NCBI RefSeq assembly: GCF_964019385.1
Contig: NC_088643.1
Coordinates: forward strand, 5,600,565-5,664,564
From: Sycon ciliatum
Taxonomy: Eukaryota; Porifera; Calcarea; Leucosolenida; Sycettidae
Length of the DNA: 64,000 nt
Direction of reading: 5' to 3'
Shown here: positions 1 through 37,496 of the stretch, piece by piece
How positions within the stretch are numbered: position 1 is the stretch's first letter
Layout of the letters: every line of letters starts with the position of its first letter
Program-made: the position numbers and the translations under genes
Notes under the pieces: generated by a model
Databases searched by the model: none
What the model was told of the DNA's origin: nothing
Seen by the model: only the letters and a program-made list of their open reading frames with translations

Positions 1-3000
1 GGACCAGCAGACCCGGGCACGAGCGAAGGCGTCAAGTTCAGCAATTTTGCAACAGTTCACCACGAGTGCTTGGAATCGTTGATGAACCAGGCGCTGTCCT
101 GTGTGGACAGGCGTCATCCGGCATACAACCTTCTGAGCAGCTCGGTTGCCGCTCGGAGATTCGCATGCAACCTGCACCAGCTGAGCATGCAGGTGATACA
201 GCACGTGGACAGGAGCATGCATGGTTTGCTGATCACGCTGTTCAACGACGGCACTCTGCCTCCGCTGCTGGTCACGGTGCACAGCGATCTACCCTGGATT
301 GCCCACGCATTGCAACGTACCGTCACAGGCTTACACGGCAGTGGTTCCGAGCAGCACACGATGATCATGGGTAGGCAGCAGCTGAATGAAATCGGTGAAG
401 CTGTGCGCAGCTATGCGGTGAGTTGATTTTGGGTTAAAGCATTGTTTACGATCGCTGACAAAGACAACTATAGAGGGGAATATGCACTCCGGAAATTATC
501 CTAGATGGGAATTGTGGTATTGTATTGTATTGTTTATTTACGGATTCTCCAGAAGTAGACGGATATCTATCAAGAGGGTCTCTCCAAACCAATAGAATGA
601 TGAAAAATAGAAGTGGATAGAACTCAAATAAAATCTGAGAATTTAAATCAAAGGAGAGGAAGAAAATCAACACATTGAGAAGCAGGAATGCTAATAGAAC
701 ACTACTGTACATATGTGTGTAGGAGTTGCATTTTGATATAAAGTATATTTTTCGCAGTAAAAGAGTATTTATTTGTAGAGCTTGTGTTGATACAGATTCC
801 TAGGTTCAAACCCCAAGATGGGCAGTTAGTTACATTTTTTCTCTCCTTGCGTATTTTGTATCTGCATGTTATTACCCTTTCCGTGAGTCGCTACTTACGG
901 ACACTTCTTACGTCATTGCTGTCATGTTGACGTCACGCCATGCGCGCATAACATTTTCAAAATGGCTGCCATGCTAGCATGATCTGCAAATGATGTGACG
1001 TCAATATGATAGTAATGACGTAAGAAGTGTCCATCATGCAGGCGCGTGCGCCGGTGCCCTTCAAGGGAGGGGGTTCCGGGGGCCTCCCCCGGGAATATTT
1101 TCAAAAAATGAAGCAAAATCCTGCATTTGAGCGAAAAAAAGAAAGAAAAAAAGGGGGGTTCCGGGCACCCAGGAACCCATACGGGGCACGCGCCTGTCCA
1201 TGAGTGTTCAGCATTATCAGTACACGCACTACAGGGATAGTGCCTGCAAGTCTTCGTTTTCTTTTCCCTGCTCTGCTCTCCGGTGTGTCATCCGTTCTGC
1301 TGTTGAATACAGGCTGCTGTCGGCAAAGCACAGAGCGAATTTGACGGGCTCCTACAGCGGGCGTCGCTCACGTTCTGGAGTGATGCTCTGCCGGCGAAGG
1401 AAACTTGGAAGAAATCACCACGAGGTGAGCCTGGGCTCTTTGTACGGGCACAATTGCGGTCTATTGATTCCGGGAGATCAATGTCATCCTTGCTCTTTGG
1501 TGTGTACTGTAAACAAATCCTTGCTCTTTGGTGTGTACTGTAAACAAATCCTTGCTCTTAGTCTTTGGTGTGTACTGTAAACAAATCGCGGGTCGCATGA
1601 GACTCAGCTGGAGGCCAAGTTAGTTTCGCGCATCCGTATGAACACCACCACCCTCTATGGTTCAAGCCGCTGTGTACTGTAGGGGTCCCGCATCCGTATG
1701 AACACCACCACCCTCTATGGTTCAAGCCGCTGTGTACTGTAGGGGTCCCGCATCCGTATGAACACCACCACCCTCTATGGTTCAAGCCGCTGTGTACTGT
1801 AGGGGGCCATCCGGCGATATCGATAATTTTCACGGAACGAAAAAGTTTAGTTATGACCCTCCCCCACCCCACCCCCCCCCCCCACCCCCGACTTTGCGGC
1901 CGATCAAACGAGATAGGGCAACATCTGCTCGGCCATCACATGAACATATGGACTGTCTTACATGTGTGGACGGTGCTTGTGCTCACTACTATATCAGGGT
2001 CTACAGGCATCCGAAGCACTGATTGTATCTGTATTATTTTGTACTCAATGTATGCAACACTATTATCTCCACATCACCATGTTTTTATTTTTGTTTATGT
2101 TTTTCACTCCATTGTCGTGAGTTCCCCTTGGGAACGGGTACGAGAATAATAATAATAATTATTTCAAATTTGGGCTTCACGGAGAATTTCAAAGTATTAG
2201 GAAATTAAAGGCCACATGCCACGTACTGCTCTTTTCTCTCCGAAACTCAACACTTGCAAGCCAGATATGAAAGAAAGAAAGAAAAAATCCTCAGTCACGG
2301 AGAAAAGAGCAGTACGTGGCATGTGGCTCTTAATTTCCTAATAATAATAATAATAATAATAATTCAAATGATCAGTCGGGGAAGTGAACTGCCTGAAAAG
2401 AGAAAAAAACGCCAGACCCACCAGGACTCGAACCTGGGACCCTGCTTGTCATGAGCAATGCTCTAACCACTGAGCTATGGGACCAGGCTGAACCTAGAAG
2501 GCGCTGACAAGTTTTTCACTCTAAAGGCAGCTCACAACACGTGCCACACATACTGATGGCACTTGGGTCTTTTTCCCTCCCCCAGGGGACCAACCACGGT
2601 CAGTTTCTGGAAACTACCAGAGGTGAAAGAAAGTGATTAAATTTGGAAAGGATTGGGAGAACTTCAAATTCAAATGATCAGTCGGGGAAGTGAACTGCCT
2701 GAAAAGAGAAAAAAACGCCAGACCCACCAGGACTCGAACCTGGGACCCTGCTTGTCATGAGCAATGCTCTAACCACTGAGCTATGGGACCAGGCTGAACC
2801 TAGAAGGCGCTGACAAGTTTTTCACTCTAAAGGCAGCTCACAACACGTGCCACACATTTAATCACTTTCTTTCACCTCTGGTAGTTTCCAGAAACTGACC
2901 GTGGTTGGTCCCCTGGGGGAGGGAAAAAGACCCAAGTGCCATCAGTATGTGTGGCACGTGTTGTGAGCTGCCTTTAGAGTGAAAAACTTGTCAGCGCCTT

Positions 3001-3733
3001 CTAGGTTCAGCCTGGTCCCATAGCTCAGTGGTTAGAGCATTGCTCATGACAAGCAGGGTCCCAGGTTCGAGTCCTGGTGGGTCTGGCGTTTTTTTCTCTT
3101 TTCAGGCAGTTCACTTCCCCGACTGATCATTTGAATTTGAAGTTCTCCCAATCCTTTCCAAATTTAATCACTTTCTTTCACCTCTGGTAGTTTCCAGAAA
3201 CTGACCGTGGTTGGTCCCCTGGGGGAGGGAAAAAGACCCAAGTGCCATCAGTATGTGTGGCACGTGTTGTGAGCTGCCTTTAGAGTGAAAAACTTGTCAG
3301 CGCCTTCTAGGTTCAGCCTGGTCCCATAGCTCAGTGGTTAGAGCATTGCTCATGACAAGCAGGGTCCCAGGTTCGAGTCCTGGTGGGTCTGGCGTTTTTT
3401 TCTCTTTTCAGGCAGTTCACTTCCCCGACTGATCATTTGAATTTGAAGTTCTCCCAATCCTTTCCAAATAATAATAATAATAATAATAATAATACGTACC
3501 CTATCTTCTGTATGATTCCTTCTGATACTTCAGGTGTAAAGCAATGGAAGTCGGGACCATACATACAATCCAGCATAGGCAGTCTTTTAACACCCTGTGT
3601 TGATGCATTGCTCGGTCAGCCACTTGAAGGACAGCGACGAGGTATGATTCTCGTCCTGGAGAATCTCCTGCAGTCGCTGGAGTCCCAGATTCAGCAGACC
3701 AGTGGCATCAAGTTCAGGTTAGTGTCCGTTCAT

Positions 3734-3782
<49 letters not shown>

Positions 3783-6640
3783 GTCTCGCAGAGACAGTGA
3801 CAGGTCATTGTACAAGAAAGCTCGTAGCTCGGCTCGGCGCACTATCAGACGACTGAAGCAGGAATGGTTGTTGAAACAAGCCAAAGACTGCCAGAAGTTC
3901 GGATTGACTGCTAGGGGAGGCGGAACATCAAGACTGTGTTGGATAGTTTGCGCCCGCAGGTATCAACAGCAATCAAAGATCGTCAGGGTGAGGTGTGTGA
4001 CACCCCGGACGCTACAAATACCCGGTGGAGGGAGCATTTTGGCGGATTACTGAATGTTGCCAGTGAGTATGAGCCGAACATAATTGACTCTCTTCAGCAG
4101 CGGCCGGTTGCAGAGGATCTTGCTGGCGTCCCCGACCGCGCTGAGGTGCACCGTGCGCTGCTGTCCATGAAGAGCAAGAAAGCCTGTGGTAAGTCTGAGG
4201 TAGCTACGGAGATGCTCAGGCATGGGTGGTCCCGCTCTGATTGACAAACTACTGCAACTTATCGAGGCTGTGTGGGATGCTGAGCGTGTACTGCAGGATT
4301 GGGCAGATGCTATATTGGTTCCTATCCCTAAGAAGGGCGACCTGAGTGCGTGCGATAACTGGCGCAGGATCTCGTTGCTTGATGTGGCTGGAAAGTTGGT
4401 GACCCGGATCATTGCCGACCGTCTACAAACCATTGCAGAGGATTGTTTACCTGATTCTCAATGTGGTTTCTGGAGAGGAAGAGGTTGCGCCGATATGGTT
4501 TTTGCCGTTAGGCAAGTCCTGGAGAAGTTGCATGAGCACTTGATGAAACCTGATATTGTATATTATTGATCTAAGGAAGGCGTATGACTCTGTCCCCCGG
4601 ACTGCAATGTGGCGTGTGCTGGGCAGGCTTGGTGTCCCGAGCAAATTGGTGTCCATTATCCGCTCTTTCCTTGATGACATGTTGGCATCTATCCGCATAG
4701 ATGGTAATCTGTTGGACCCCATATCCGTCGGAACTGGCTTACGCCAAGGTTGCGCTATGGCGCCGGTGTTCAATTTATACATGGGCGCTGTTGTCGATAG
4801 GTGGCATGTTATGATTGCGGCTGATGAGGAGATCGGGATTGACATCTCCCAGTACCGAGTGAATCGTTTATTCAACACAAGGCTGAGGGAACTCACCCGG
4901 GTTCGAATCACTGAGTGCCAATTTGCCGAGACTCAGCACTGCTTGCCAACACGTATGCTGGAGCTGAGCGGGCACTCTCTGCCTTCCAGACAGTCGCGAG
5001 CGCATTTGGCTAGACCGTCAACACAGCAAAGACTAAGTACATGCCTGCCGGGAGTGGAGTATCACCATCAGACAGAGCTCCTTTAGATGGCACAGTATAA
5101 TCTTTATTTCAGGATTACCCAAAGACTAACGCCTATCTGGGGGATCTCCTATTTGTGTAGAGTGTGTTCATTAGTGTTGAAACGACCTCACCGGGTAGAT
5201 CTACTCGTTAGCTCGCTCGCCAGAAACTCGGCTCGTTTGTGCGGTCAGCTCGTTTGTGCGGTCAGCTCGTTTGCACTAACGAACATCGTACACCGTAATC
5301 CGTACACATGGCAGTACAAGTCGAGCGGGGAGTCGGAATTTGTTTACGACTCCCTGGTCGATCGAGAGTCCAGTCCCGCGCAAAGTGAAAATCACTGGCA
5401 GTTCCAGTGACTGCATGCCTGCACGACACTGAGTTGTTTCAGCTTTGGTGGACTCCACTGATGTCTTGTTCCGCATCTGCTGACCTGCTGCAGGGCAAAC
5501 TTCTGTCAACTCTCCATTCGAGTAAAAGTTACGCTCAGTCGTTTGGAAGTTTTCTCCCGCGATGCAGCGAAGAACAGGGCTACAGTCTTTGCAAAACGGT
5601 CTATTGTTACAAAGGCTGCTCAACGACGGCGCTGAAAAGACATCTCGACACCAAACAGCAGTCGGAAGTGAAGCAGCAGCATCCCCAAACGCCGCCGGTG
5701 ATAATTTGGACCAGCTGAATTTAAAAAAATCGAACTTAGGAAAAAAATATTTAAAAAAATCATGATTTGCCACATCAATGAAACTCGTTAGCTCGCTCGA
5801 TAGCTTGCTCGATCGTTAGTGGAACTGATCGCTCGTTTCAACTTCCGCTACCTGGGATGCCAGGTTACGCCCGATGCTCGGAGCACCTTCGATGTATCGC
5901 GGCGACTCGCTGCTGCCTCGGGTGCGTTTTTCAACCTGAAGGAGACCATCTTCTGCAATGATGATTTCCACATCGGTGCAAAACGGGTGGTGTATGGCGT
6001 TACGATCCTTGCCATCCTGCTCTATGGCTCACAGAATTGGACGCTGAGACAGAGGGACGTACGGAAGCTCAAGGCATTTCACCTGCACTCTATAAGGTCG
6101 ATGCTGAAGGTGGATCGGGGACGGCAGATCATCTACCGAATCTCTTCCCTCCAGGTTCGTCGCATGTGGGGTGACCGTCGATAAGGTTCAGAGGCGCCGG
6201 CTCCGGTGGCTGGGACACGTTTAGTTGCCCGGATGGGAAATCGCATTCCGCTGCAGCTTATGTATGGCGCCCTGCCAGCTAAGCGCCCGCCTCATGGCCC
6301 CAGGAAGCGGCGGAAGGATGTTGCAAAGGCTGACCTTACCTCCATCGGCATTCCAGCTGACGACTTCAATGACATCGCCCAGGACAGGGACGAATGGCGT
6401 CTGAGGTGCCATGATGGAGTTGAGCGCATCGTCAACATCAGGACTCAACCGGCAACGAAGCCGTTCCAATGCCCGGTATGCCACCGTAGTTTTCGTCGAC
6501 GGCAGGATGAGAGTCGCCACAAATGTAACGCGATAAGACACTCCCGTCGAGCGCCCTGATGGACAGCACAAATCCGAGTCTGCCCCTTTGGGGGCCACAT
6601 AGCCGGACATGGCAGTGGTACAATGAAGGAAGGTGTGTGT

Positions 6641-6688
<48 letters not shown>

Positions 6689-7372
6689 CTTGTGTGCCAG
6701 CTAGTTTACATTTGGTGGGCAAACTTGCGCAAGATAGTAGCTGGGTCAGTATCCATCGCGTGAGGCTAATTGAAGGTGTATTGTTTAACCTGCCCGTGAC
6801 CTTTGTCGGTTTCAGGGTTGGCAGTACTAAGGCGACACCGACCTAGAGTTGGCAGTGCAAGGGCAACATTGACCCAATCGACATGCATGTCAGATTTAAC
6901 TTTGACTCCACCGTTTTATACAAAGTACTGATCAAGTGTATTCCAACCCACTGTTTTCTTTCTCAGTGCTCATGGGGCAAGGCAAATGGAAGCCGACATT
7001 GACACGTTGAAGTCGTGGCTGGTCATGCCGGAAAGCCACTTGGACTCGGTGGTCGGTAGGGCAGTGGCCGGTGCCCAGGTGTTCGGCCGGTGGCAGCGCA
7101 ACCTCAGTCTCTTATCCTGGCAGCCAGGCACGAACTACAGCTCTGATTTCGCACCACAAGGAGTTGACCGGCTGCTACCAGCAGCACCCGCTCAGCGAGG
7201 CTCGGCGTTTTCAGCACCCCACCGCAATCGCATTGCACCGATGCCAATGGCGGAAGAGACTGACGGCGGGCGGCAGAGCAGTCCGGGCGACGACGAAAAG
7301 GACAGGGAATGGCTGAAGTACCGCCTGCACGGCGAGGCAAAGGCCAAGTCCAGAGCCTGCGTCATACTGTAG
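1..7372 (+). CDS. 3' part of an unrecognised gene; product ends in a CaaX box
   Basis: Three exons can be joined: <1-417 (open from the window edge, ends before gtgagt, phase 0), 3542-3717 (acceptor gtaaag, donor gttagt, phase 2) and 6967-7372 (acceptor tttctcag, stop TAG). All phases agree. The visible product is about 330 residues, mainly helical: a first block rich in Leu/His/Met, then QWKSGPYIQSSIG and a helix ending in SLESQIQQTSGIKFS, then a helix with EADIDTLKSWL, and finally an acidic/basic tail. The last residues, SRACVIL, form a C-a-a-L box, which in known proteins directs geranylgeranylation and membrane attachment. I do not firmly recognise the family; the C-terminal layout loosely recalls CCDC142-type or vesicle-tethering helical proteins, but this is a guess. 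Intron 1 (418-3541) and intron 2 (3718-6966) are full of repeats; intron 2 holds a LINE. The 5' end lies outside the window. Confidence 0.7.
899..1032. mobile_element. 134-bp foldback element with CRE-like motifs
   Basis: Arms of about 38 bp (899-936 and 995-1032) are inverted, starting GGACACTTCTTACGTCA. Each arm holds a TGACGTCA-type palindrome near its inner edge and a TGACGTAA near its outer edge. There is no coding capacity. It lies in intron 1 of the first gene. Confidence 0.7.
1488..1586. repeat. 31-bp tandem repeat, three copies
   Basis: Unit begins CCTTGCTCTTTGGTGTGTAC at 1488, 1519 and 1550; the third copy has a 5-bp interruption. It shares GTGTACTGTA with the 60-bp repeat that follows. 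Confidence 0.85.
1629..1805. repeat. 60-bp tandem repeat, three copies
   Basis: Units start at 1629, 1689 and 1749 with CGCATCCGTATGAACACC and appear identical apart from the last few bases. It forms a minisatellite in intron 1 of the first gene. Confidence 0.92.
2198..2340. mobile_element. 143-bp near-perfect hairpin element
   Basis: Arms 2198-2242 and 2298-2340 start TAGGAAATTAA and are inverted over about 43 bp with one or two differences. A 55-bp loop separates them. It abuts the (AAT)n tract that borders the tRNA-like array. Confidence 0.8.
2414..2484 (-). tRNA. tRNA-Thr-like sequence, unit 1
   Basis: Reading on the minus strand, it has D arm GCTC/GAGC, five-pair anticodon stem TTGCT/AGCAG, T arm CCAGG-TTCGAGT-CCTGG and acceptor pairing apart from one T-T mismatch. 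The body resembles eukaryotic tRNA-Thr. The loop reads CATGACA, so the universal U33 is missing and the anticodon (UGA by position) is not credible. A T7 terminator follows. It is probably a tRNA-derived repeat module. Confidence 0.45.
2720..2790 (-). tRNA. tRNA-Thr-like sequence, unit 2
   Basis: Sequence-identical by eye to the copy 306 bp upstream, with the same missing U33. It lies in the truncated second unit, 66 bp from the head-to-head junction. Confidence 0.45.
3014..3084 (+). tRNA. tRNA-Thr-like sequence, unit 3
   Basis: Plus-strand copy beginning GGTCCCATAGCTCAGTGG, with a T7 run 4 nt after its end. It is the mirror partner of the minus-strand copies. Confidence 0.45.
3320..3390 (+). 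tRNA. tRNA-Thr-like sequence, unit 4
   Basis: Plus-strand copy 306 bp beyond unit 3, again followed by a T run. The array ends in (AAT)n shortly after. Confidence 0.45.
3738..3782. repeat. (GT)n microsatellite
   Basis: About 20 GT units directly after exon 2 of the first gene, marking the 5' border of the LINE insertion. Confidence 0.95.
3783..6631 (+). mobile_element. 5'-truncated, frame-broken non-LTR retrotransposon (RT plus C2H2 finger)
   Basis: Reverse-transcriptase blocks appear in order across several frames: VPIPKKGD and GFWRGRGCADMVF (4222-4569), IDLRKAYDSV and LRQGCAMAPVFNLYMG (4556-4920), then after an insertion FNFRYLGCQV and ILLYGSQNWTL (5819-6184), and a C-terminal segment ending in FQCPVCHRSFRRRQDESRHKC, a C2H2-type finger (6206-6559). 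A frameshift falls at the FADD-type catalytic motif near 4924, and stops or shifts occur at about 4243, 4568 and 6184, so it is inactive. A GT microsatellite precedes it and a GT tail follows. It lies in intron 2 of the first gene. I did not assign the clade. Confidence 0.88.
5088..5822 (+). mobile_element. Insertion in the LINE, hAT-like BED-finger remnant
   Basis: LINE homology stops near 5085 and resumes near 5822. The inserted DNA contains the direct repeat CTCGTTAGCTCGCTCG at 5204 and 5784, like hAT subterminal motifs. A short frame reads YSLCKTVYCYKG...ALKRHLDTK, resembling a BED zinc finger of hAT transposases. Ends and target duplication could not be fixed. Confidence 0.45.
6632..6684. 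repeat. (GT)n tail of the LINE
   Basis: GT repeat with one GTGG interruption directly after the LINE 3' region. It may have grown from the element's own 3' tail. Confidence 0.9.
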
Positions 7373-7731
7373 TACAGGCAGTGCCAAAGCGAGCAACTCT
7401 GCTCTCATACCTGCATGTTCTGACACAGCTTTCCATGGACACATCACAAGTAGACACGAGTATGCCATATTGCTGCTCTAAGTTTCCAGGTCTTGAGACA
7501 AAGTGCAATTTAAAATTATTATTTGTTGAGCAGGCAACCAGCAGTAATCCATGGGCTTCTTGAGTTGGCGAAAGACGGAAACCCTTTAGAGCCCGTTGCA
7601 TGTATTTCCCAGGGCAGCTTTGAGTTGGAATGATGTTGAGAGGCGCTTCGATTAGATTTTCCTAGGTATGCTGCACACGTATGTGTATGGTAGGGCACGC
7701 TGCTAGGTCTATGTGAGGACACGCTTATTGT

Positions 7732-7735
<4 letters not shown>

Positions 7736-7817
<82 letters not shown>
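7736..7817. repeat. (CT)n microsatellite
   Basis: About 41 uninterrupted CT units, about 365 bp after the stop of the first gene. Confidence 0.97.
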
Positions 7818-7819
<2 letters not shown>

Positions 7820-8029
7820 AGAGTTATGGTGTGATCTGATGTTTGATGGGAAATCAGTTCTTTATATCAGTGTTCATTCTCCCAGGATCCTCTTTCAATG
7901 AAAAAGAATTTCTTTCAAGTTCTTTGCATCTCTGTTGTGATCTAGATCTGAGGCAGGCGTTGCTATGTGTGCATCGTCATGCGTGCTCAGGCTTGATTTA
8001 CTCGACCTCTGGGCAGATACAGTTGAACA

Positions 8030-8299
8030 TCGATTATCCGCACATCGACTATCCGACCATTCGATTATCCGTAACAGTTTTTTTGGGCGCACGTGCCGTA
8101 GAGTACGCACTGTGCATGTAGTGAGCCATTCAAAAAATACGAAAATTTTGAAAAGTAAAAAGTAAAAAGGTCGTGCGGCTAGTAATAACCACTGAAAGTG
8201 TGTGAGTGACAGTTTTTTCTTATCCGGAACATTTGCCTTATCTGAACACCGCCTGACAGTTGTCTGCCCAGAGGTGGTCGGATAATCGATGTTCAACTG
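8030..8299. mobile_element. pogo/Tigger-like MITE with TA duplication
   Basis: TIRs CAGTTGAACATCGATTATCC (8030) and its inverse ending at 8299 are perfect over about 22 bp, flanked by TA on both sides. The terminal CAGT and ATTATCCG style are those of pogo/Tigger elements. 270 bp, no ORF. Confidence 0.85.
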
Positions 8300-8510
8300 T
8301 ACCAGTAATTTGACCTCTGTCGGTATTGTATGTTGGCATGTGGCTGAAATCTGCAGTTCCGGGGAAGGAGTTTGGTGCCCAACGTTTAATAGAACACACC
8401 CAATGATGACCAAAAACACGCCCAAATTCCAATAATTTCTCCATGAGAAAGCCAAAAAATGCATGCAATGCACATATGCTATTATTGTAGCGAATACCTT
8501 TCCACAGGTC

Positions 8511-8670
8511 CAGTAAAACCTGTCAAGGCGACCACCTGTCCTAGAGATCACCACAACCAGGATCAATGGATGTTATTTCCAGTCAAATGACCCTGGATAA
8601 GGAGACCACCTGTACACGGGGACCACGTTTGTGAGGTCCCTTGAGCTGTCGTCTTAGACAGGTTTCAATG
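8511..8670. mobile_element. 160-bp TIR element, mariner-like
   Basis: Left CAGTAAAACCTGTC and right inverse CATTGAAACCTGTC, with imperfect inner pairing on the GACCACC motif. The ends are less certain than in neighbouring elements. A similar fragment (AAAGCCTGTTAAAGCCGACC) lies near 23507. Confidence 0.5.
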
Positions 8671-9285
8671 TAACTTACTGTGGACATACGTGGTCTGTGT
8701 AGGTTCAGTCAGTCCCGTAGCCTACAGTATGCATAGTATCATGCAGTTTAGATGCATTGCCTGATTCTCCCAGCAAGCTCTCACCTTGACATGCCATTGG
8801 CCACACATACCTCACACCTACCCCACGCACATGCACACACGCACGCACACACACACAGAAAACAGAGCCCCATACTAGTACGTACTTCAACACTTCCACA
8901 CATACTCGGACTTACGGACAAGAACTGACGGGAAGATCAAAAGACACTGGACTAGAAAGCGTAGAGAATCTTAGAGAACATGATAAAACTGGACAAACAC
9001 AGTCATAGTCAACAGACAACCAACGCACTGTAGCCGAGCAGCTAATAATAAGGTGGACAGGAGATAAGCGCAAAGGAAGGCTAGCATCAGAGACCTGATG
9101 TAGTCCTGAAACAGATCGCGTGAATGTAGTAGTGCACACGAAGCGTAACAGATACGCCATGGTACAGAAAGCTTAAGGAAAATAAAAAACGCCGCTAGGT
9201 CAGACCGCAAAAATCACAGGCACACACACGCACACACGCACACACACACACGCGCACGCATACACAAACAGCGGGGGAGGGAGAA

Positions 9286-35736
<26,451 letters not shown>

Positions 35737-36021
35737 GGCCACGCGTCACCCCGAATAAATTCGTCGCCAATCCCTACAGCTCTACTCACATCCTACGACT
35801 AAAAGGTCAACGCCGAAATAGCTGCCTCCCAATTCCTGACGTCCAATGAACTTTTGTCACTACAGTTTAGCACAGAACTCAAACAAAACAACAATGTGAG
35901 CTAGCATGAGATCGAGAGTCACCATCAAACATTTCTACACCGGTATTTTGCGGATTCATTTGAAGTTTCTGCCGCCATTCGTGCTCAGTTGCCATGCGGA
36001 CACGGGATATGCACCACGTGA
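35737..36021. other. NUP155 upstream region
   Basis: 285 bp between the NUP155 start and the large inverted element. I see no TATA box, no ORF and no clear motif; the NUP155 promoter must lie here unless the transposon provides it. Confidence 0.4.
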
Positions 36022-37349
36022 CGCGAAGGACTAAAGGGACCGTCACTTAATTTTTGCCGACTACCCGCCAAAAAAATCTTTTCTTTTCACGTGCCAGACA
36101 CGTCCGCGAGCGCGTACGACTCGCGCTCGCCCGCGCTACCTTTCACGTCAAGCAATCTGTTCACGCCACATGGCTGGATTGGATAGCGCGTACATGCAGA
36201 CATGATTGAAGACTTGCAAAATCAATTTTTTTACAAGTCCAGGCGCTAGGCGCTAGGCCTAGGCAGTACTAATACAATGCCAAAGGCTAAAATGCCCAGG
36301 CAGCTGACTTTATTTTCGGAGAAACACTACTCATTGTAGTAAAAAGTAACAATGAATAGCGACATCATCTAGGAAGGATCGCTACCCTAACGCAAAGGAA
36401 AGGCCTTGCGCGGCTGCTCTACGAAGTGTTGAAGAAAGACTCATCAAAGTTAGTTGGTGGACGAACAACTCGCTGGCGCCGGAAAACTTGGCCCCCAACG
36501 ATGGTGTTTGGTGAATCATCAAGCATAATGTCTTGTAGCAGTGTTCACCAGGTTCACCGAGGAAGGAGAACGCTCTAGCCGCTGCTGTTGTCCGTTTCAT
36601 CCACGTTGGGCGTTAGCTGCACCGCGCCTATTGTGTTTTAGTATTCCATGGACACACATTAGCATTCAGAGCGATTGTGGAGCCACAATTTACTTCACAC
36701 AGCGTTGTATTGTCCACGAGCGCAAACTTCATTATCAGCAGTAACTGTTACCTGGTTACTCTTCATCCTACATGTAGATTTGGAGTATACACGGCCTTGT
36801 CATGACAGCGACAGCTCTACAGAGTGTTCAAGTGAGAAACATTAATTTCAATTGTTGGTGGACGAATAAATGGCTGCTTCCGAAAAACGCGGCCTGCACC
36901 GATGGTGTTTGGTGGATCATCAAACAGGGTGACCAGCAGTGTTCACCGAGGAAGGAGAATGCACTCGCCACCACTCCGATTCATCCCAGTGGGCGTTAGC
37001 TGCGCCGCGCCTATTGTGTTTTAGTATTTCATGGACGCACACTAGCGTTCTCAGCGATTGTGGAGCCACAACATATCTTCATGCGGCGTTGCACTGTCCA
37101 AGAGCAGAAACGTCAGCAGTGACCCATCATCGTACATGTAGATTTGGAGTAAACACACCATGCGCCAATGGGCCTTGGCACAACAGCGGCAGCTCTACGG
37201 AGTGTTCAAGTGAGAAACATTTGTTTCGACTTTTGGTGGACGAACAAATCGGTGGTGCCGAAAAACGTGGCCTGCGCCGATGGTGCTTGAAACATCAAGC
37301 ATGGTATGTGGTGACTGCGCGAAATACACAACAGTAGCACAGCGGAAAG

Positions 37350-37490
37350 AATAACTGATTGAACAGAAGCGTTGCTTTGTGTGTTTGCGCACAGGGCACC
37401 GGTCAACTCAGTGCAAGGCCACCCGCAAGTGTAATGTGTGTTCTCGCATGGGTCACCAATCAGAGTCACCATCATGTCACGATCTGCCCT
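37350..37490 (+). pseudogene. CCHC zinc-knuckle fragment of a retroelement-type protein
   Basis: A short frame with two knuckles: CFVCLRTGHRSTQC (C-x2-C-x4-H-x4-C) and CNVCSRMGHQSESPSC. A stop lies just upstream and a TGA just downstream. Such paired knuckles occur in gag-like proteins of BEL/Pao and related retroelements. Remnant only. Confidence 0.65.
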
Positions 37491-37496
37491 GAATCG

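Larger units (their letters stand above)
2363..3469. repeat. Inverted array of 306-bp units containing tRNA-Thr-like genes
   Basis: Unit 1 (2363-2668) and a 188-bp partial unit 2 (2669-2856) run in one direction. Two full units (2857-3162, 3163-3469) run in the opposite direction, with an abrupt head-to-head junction at 2856/2857. The tandem period is exactly 306 bp, and copies look nearly identical by eye. (AAT)n tracts flank both outer ends. Each unit carries one tRNA-like sequence and a T-rich terminator. It lies in intron 1 of the first gene. Confidence 0.9.
7373..9285. other. Intergenic region between convergent genes
   Basis: It separates the stop of the first gene from the NUP155 stop. 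It holds an 82-bp CT tract, two small TIR elements, and CA-rich sequence from 8830 and 9218. No canonical AATAAA suited to either gene was found. I see no further gene here. Confidence 0.6.

Noticed and set aside
1629..1805. Possible CRISPR-like repeat array
   Set aside because: The copies are contiguous identical 60-bp units without distinct spacers, and the genome is eukaryotic.
36382..36600. Short frames in the arms of the large element (36382-36600, 36541-36744, 36802-36999, 36939-37337) as genes
   Set aside because: Each has an exact mirror copy in the right arm because the DNA is duplicated; no domain, and no longer frame than expected by chance.
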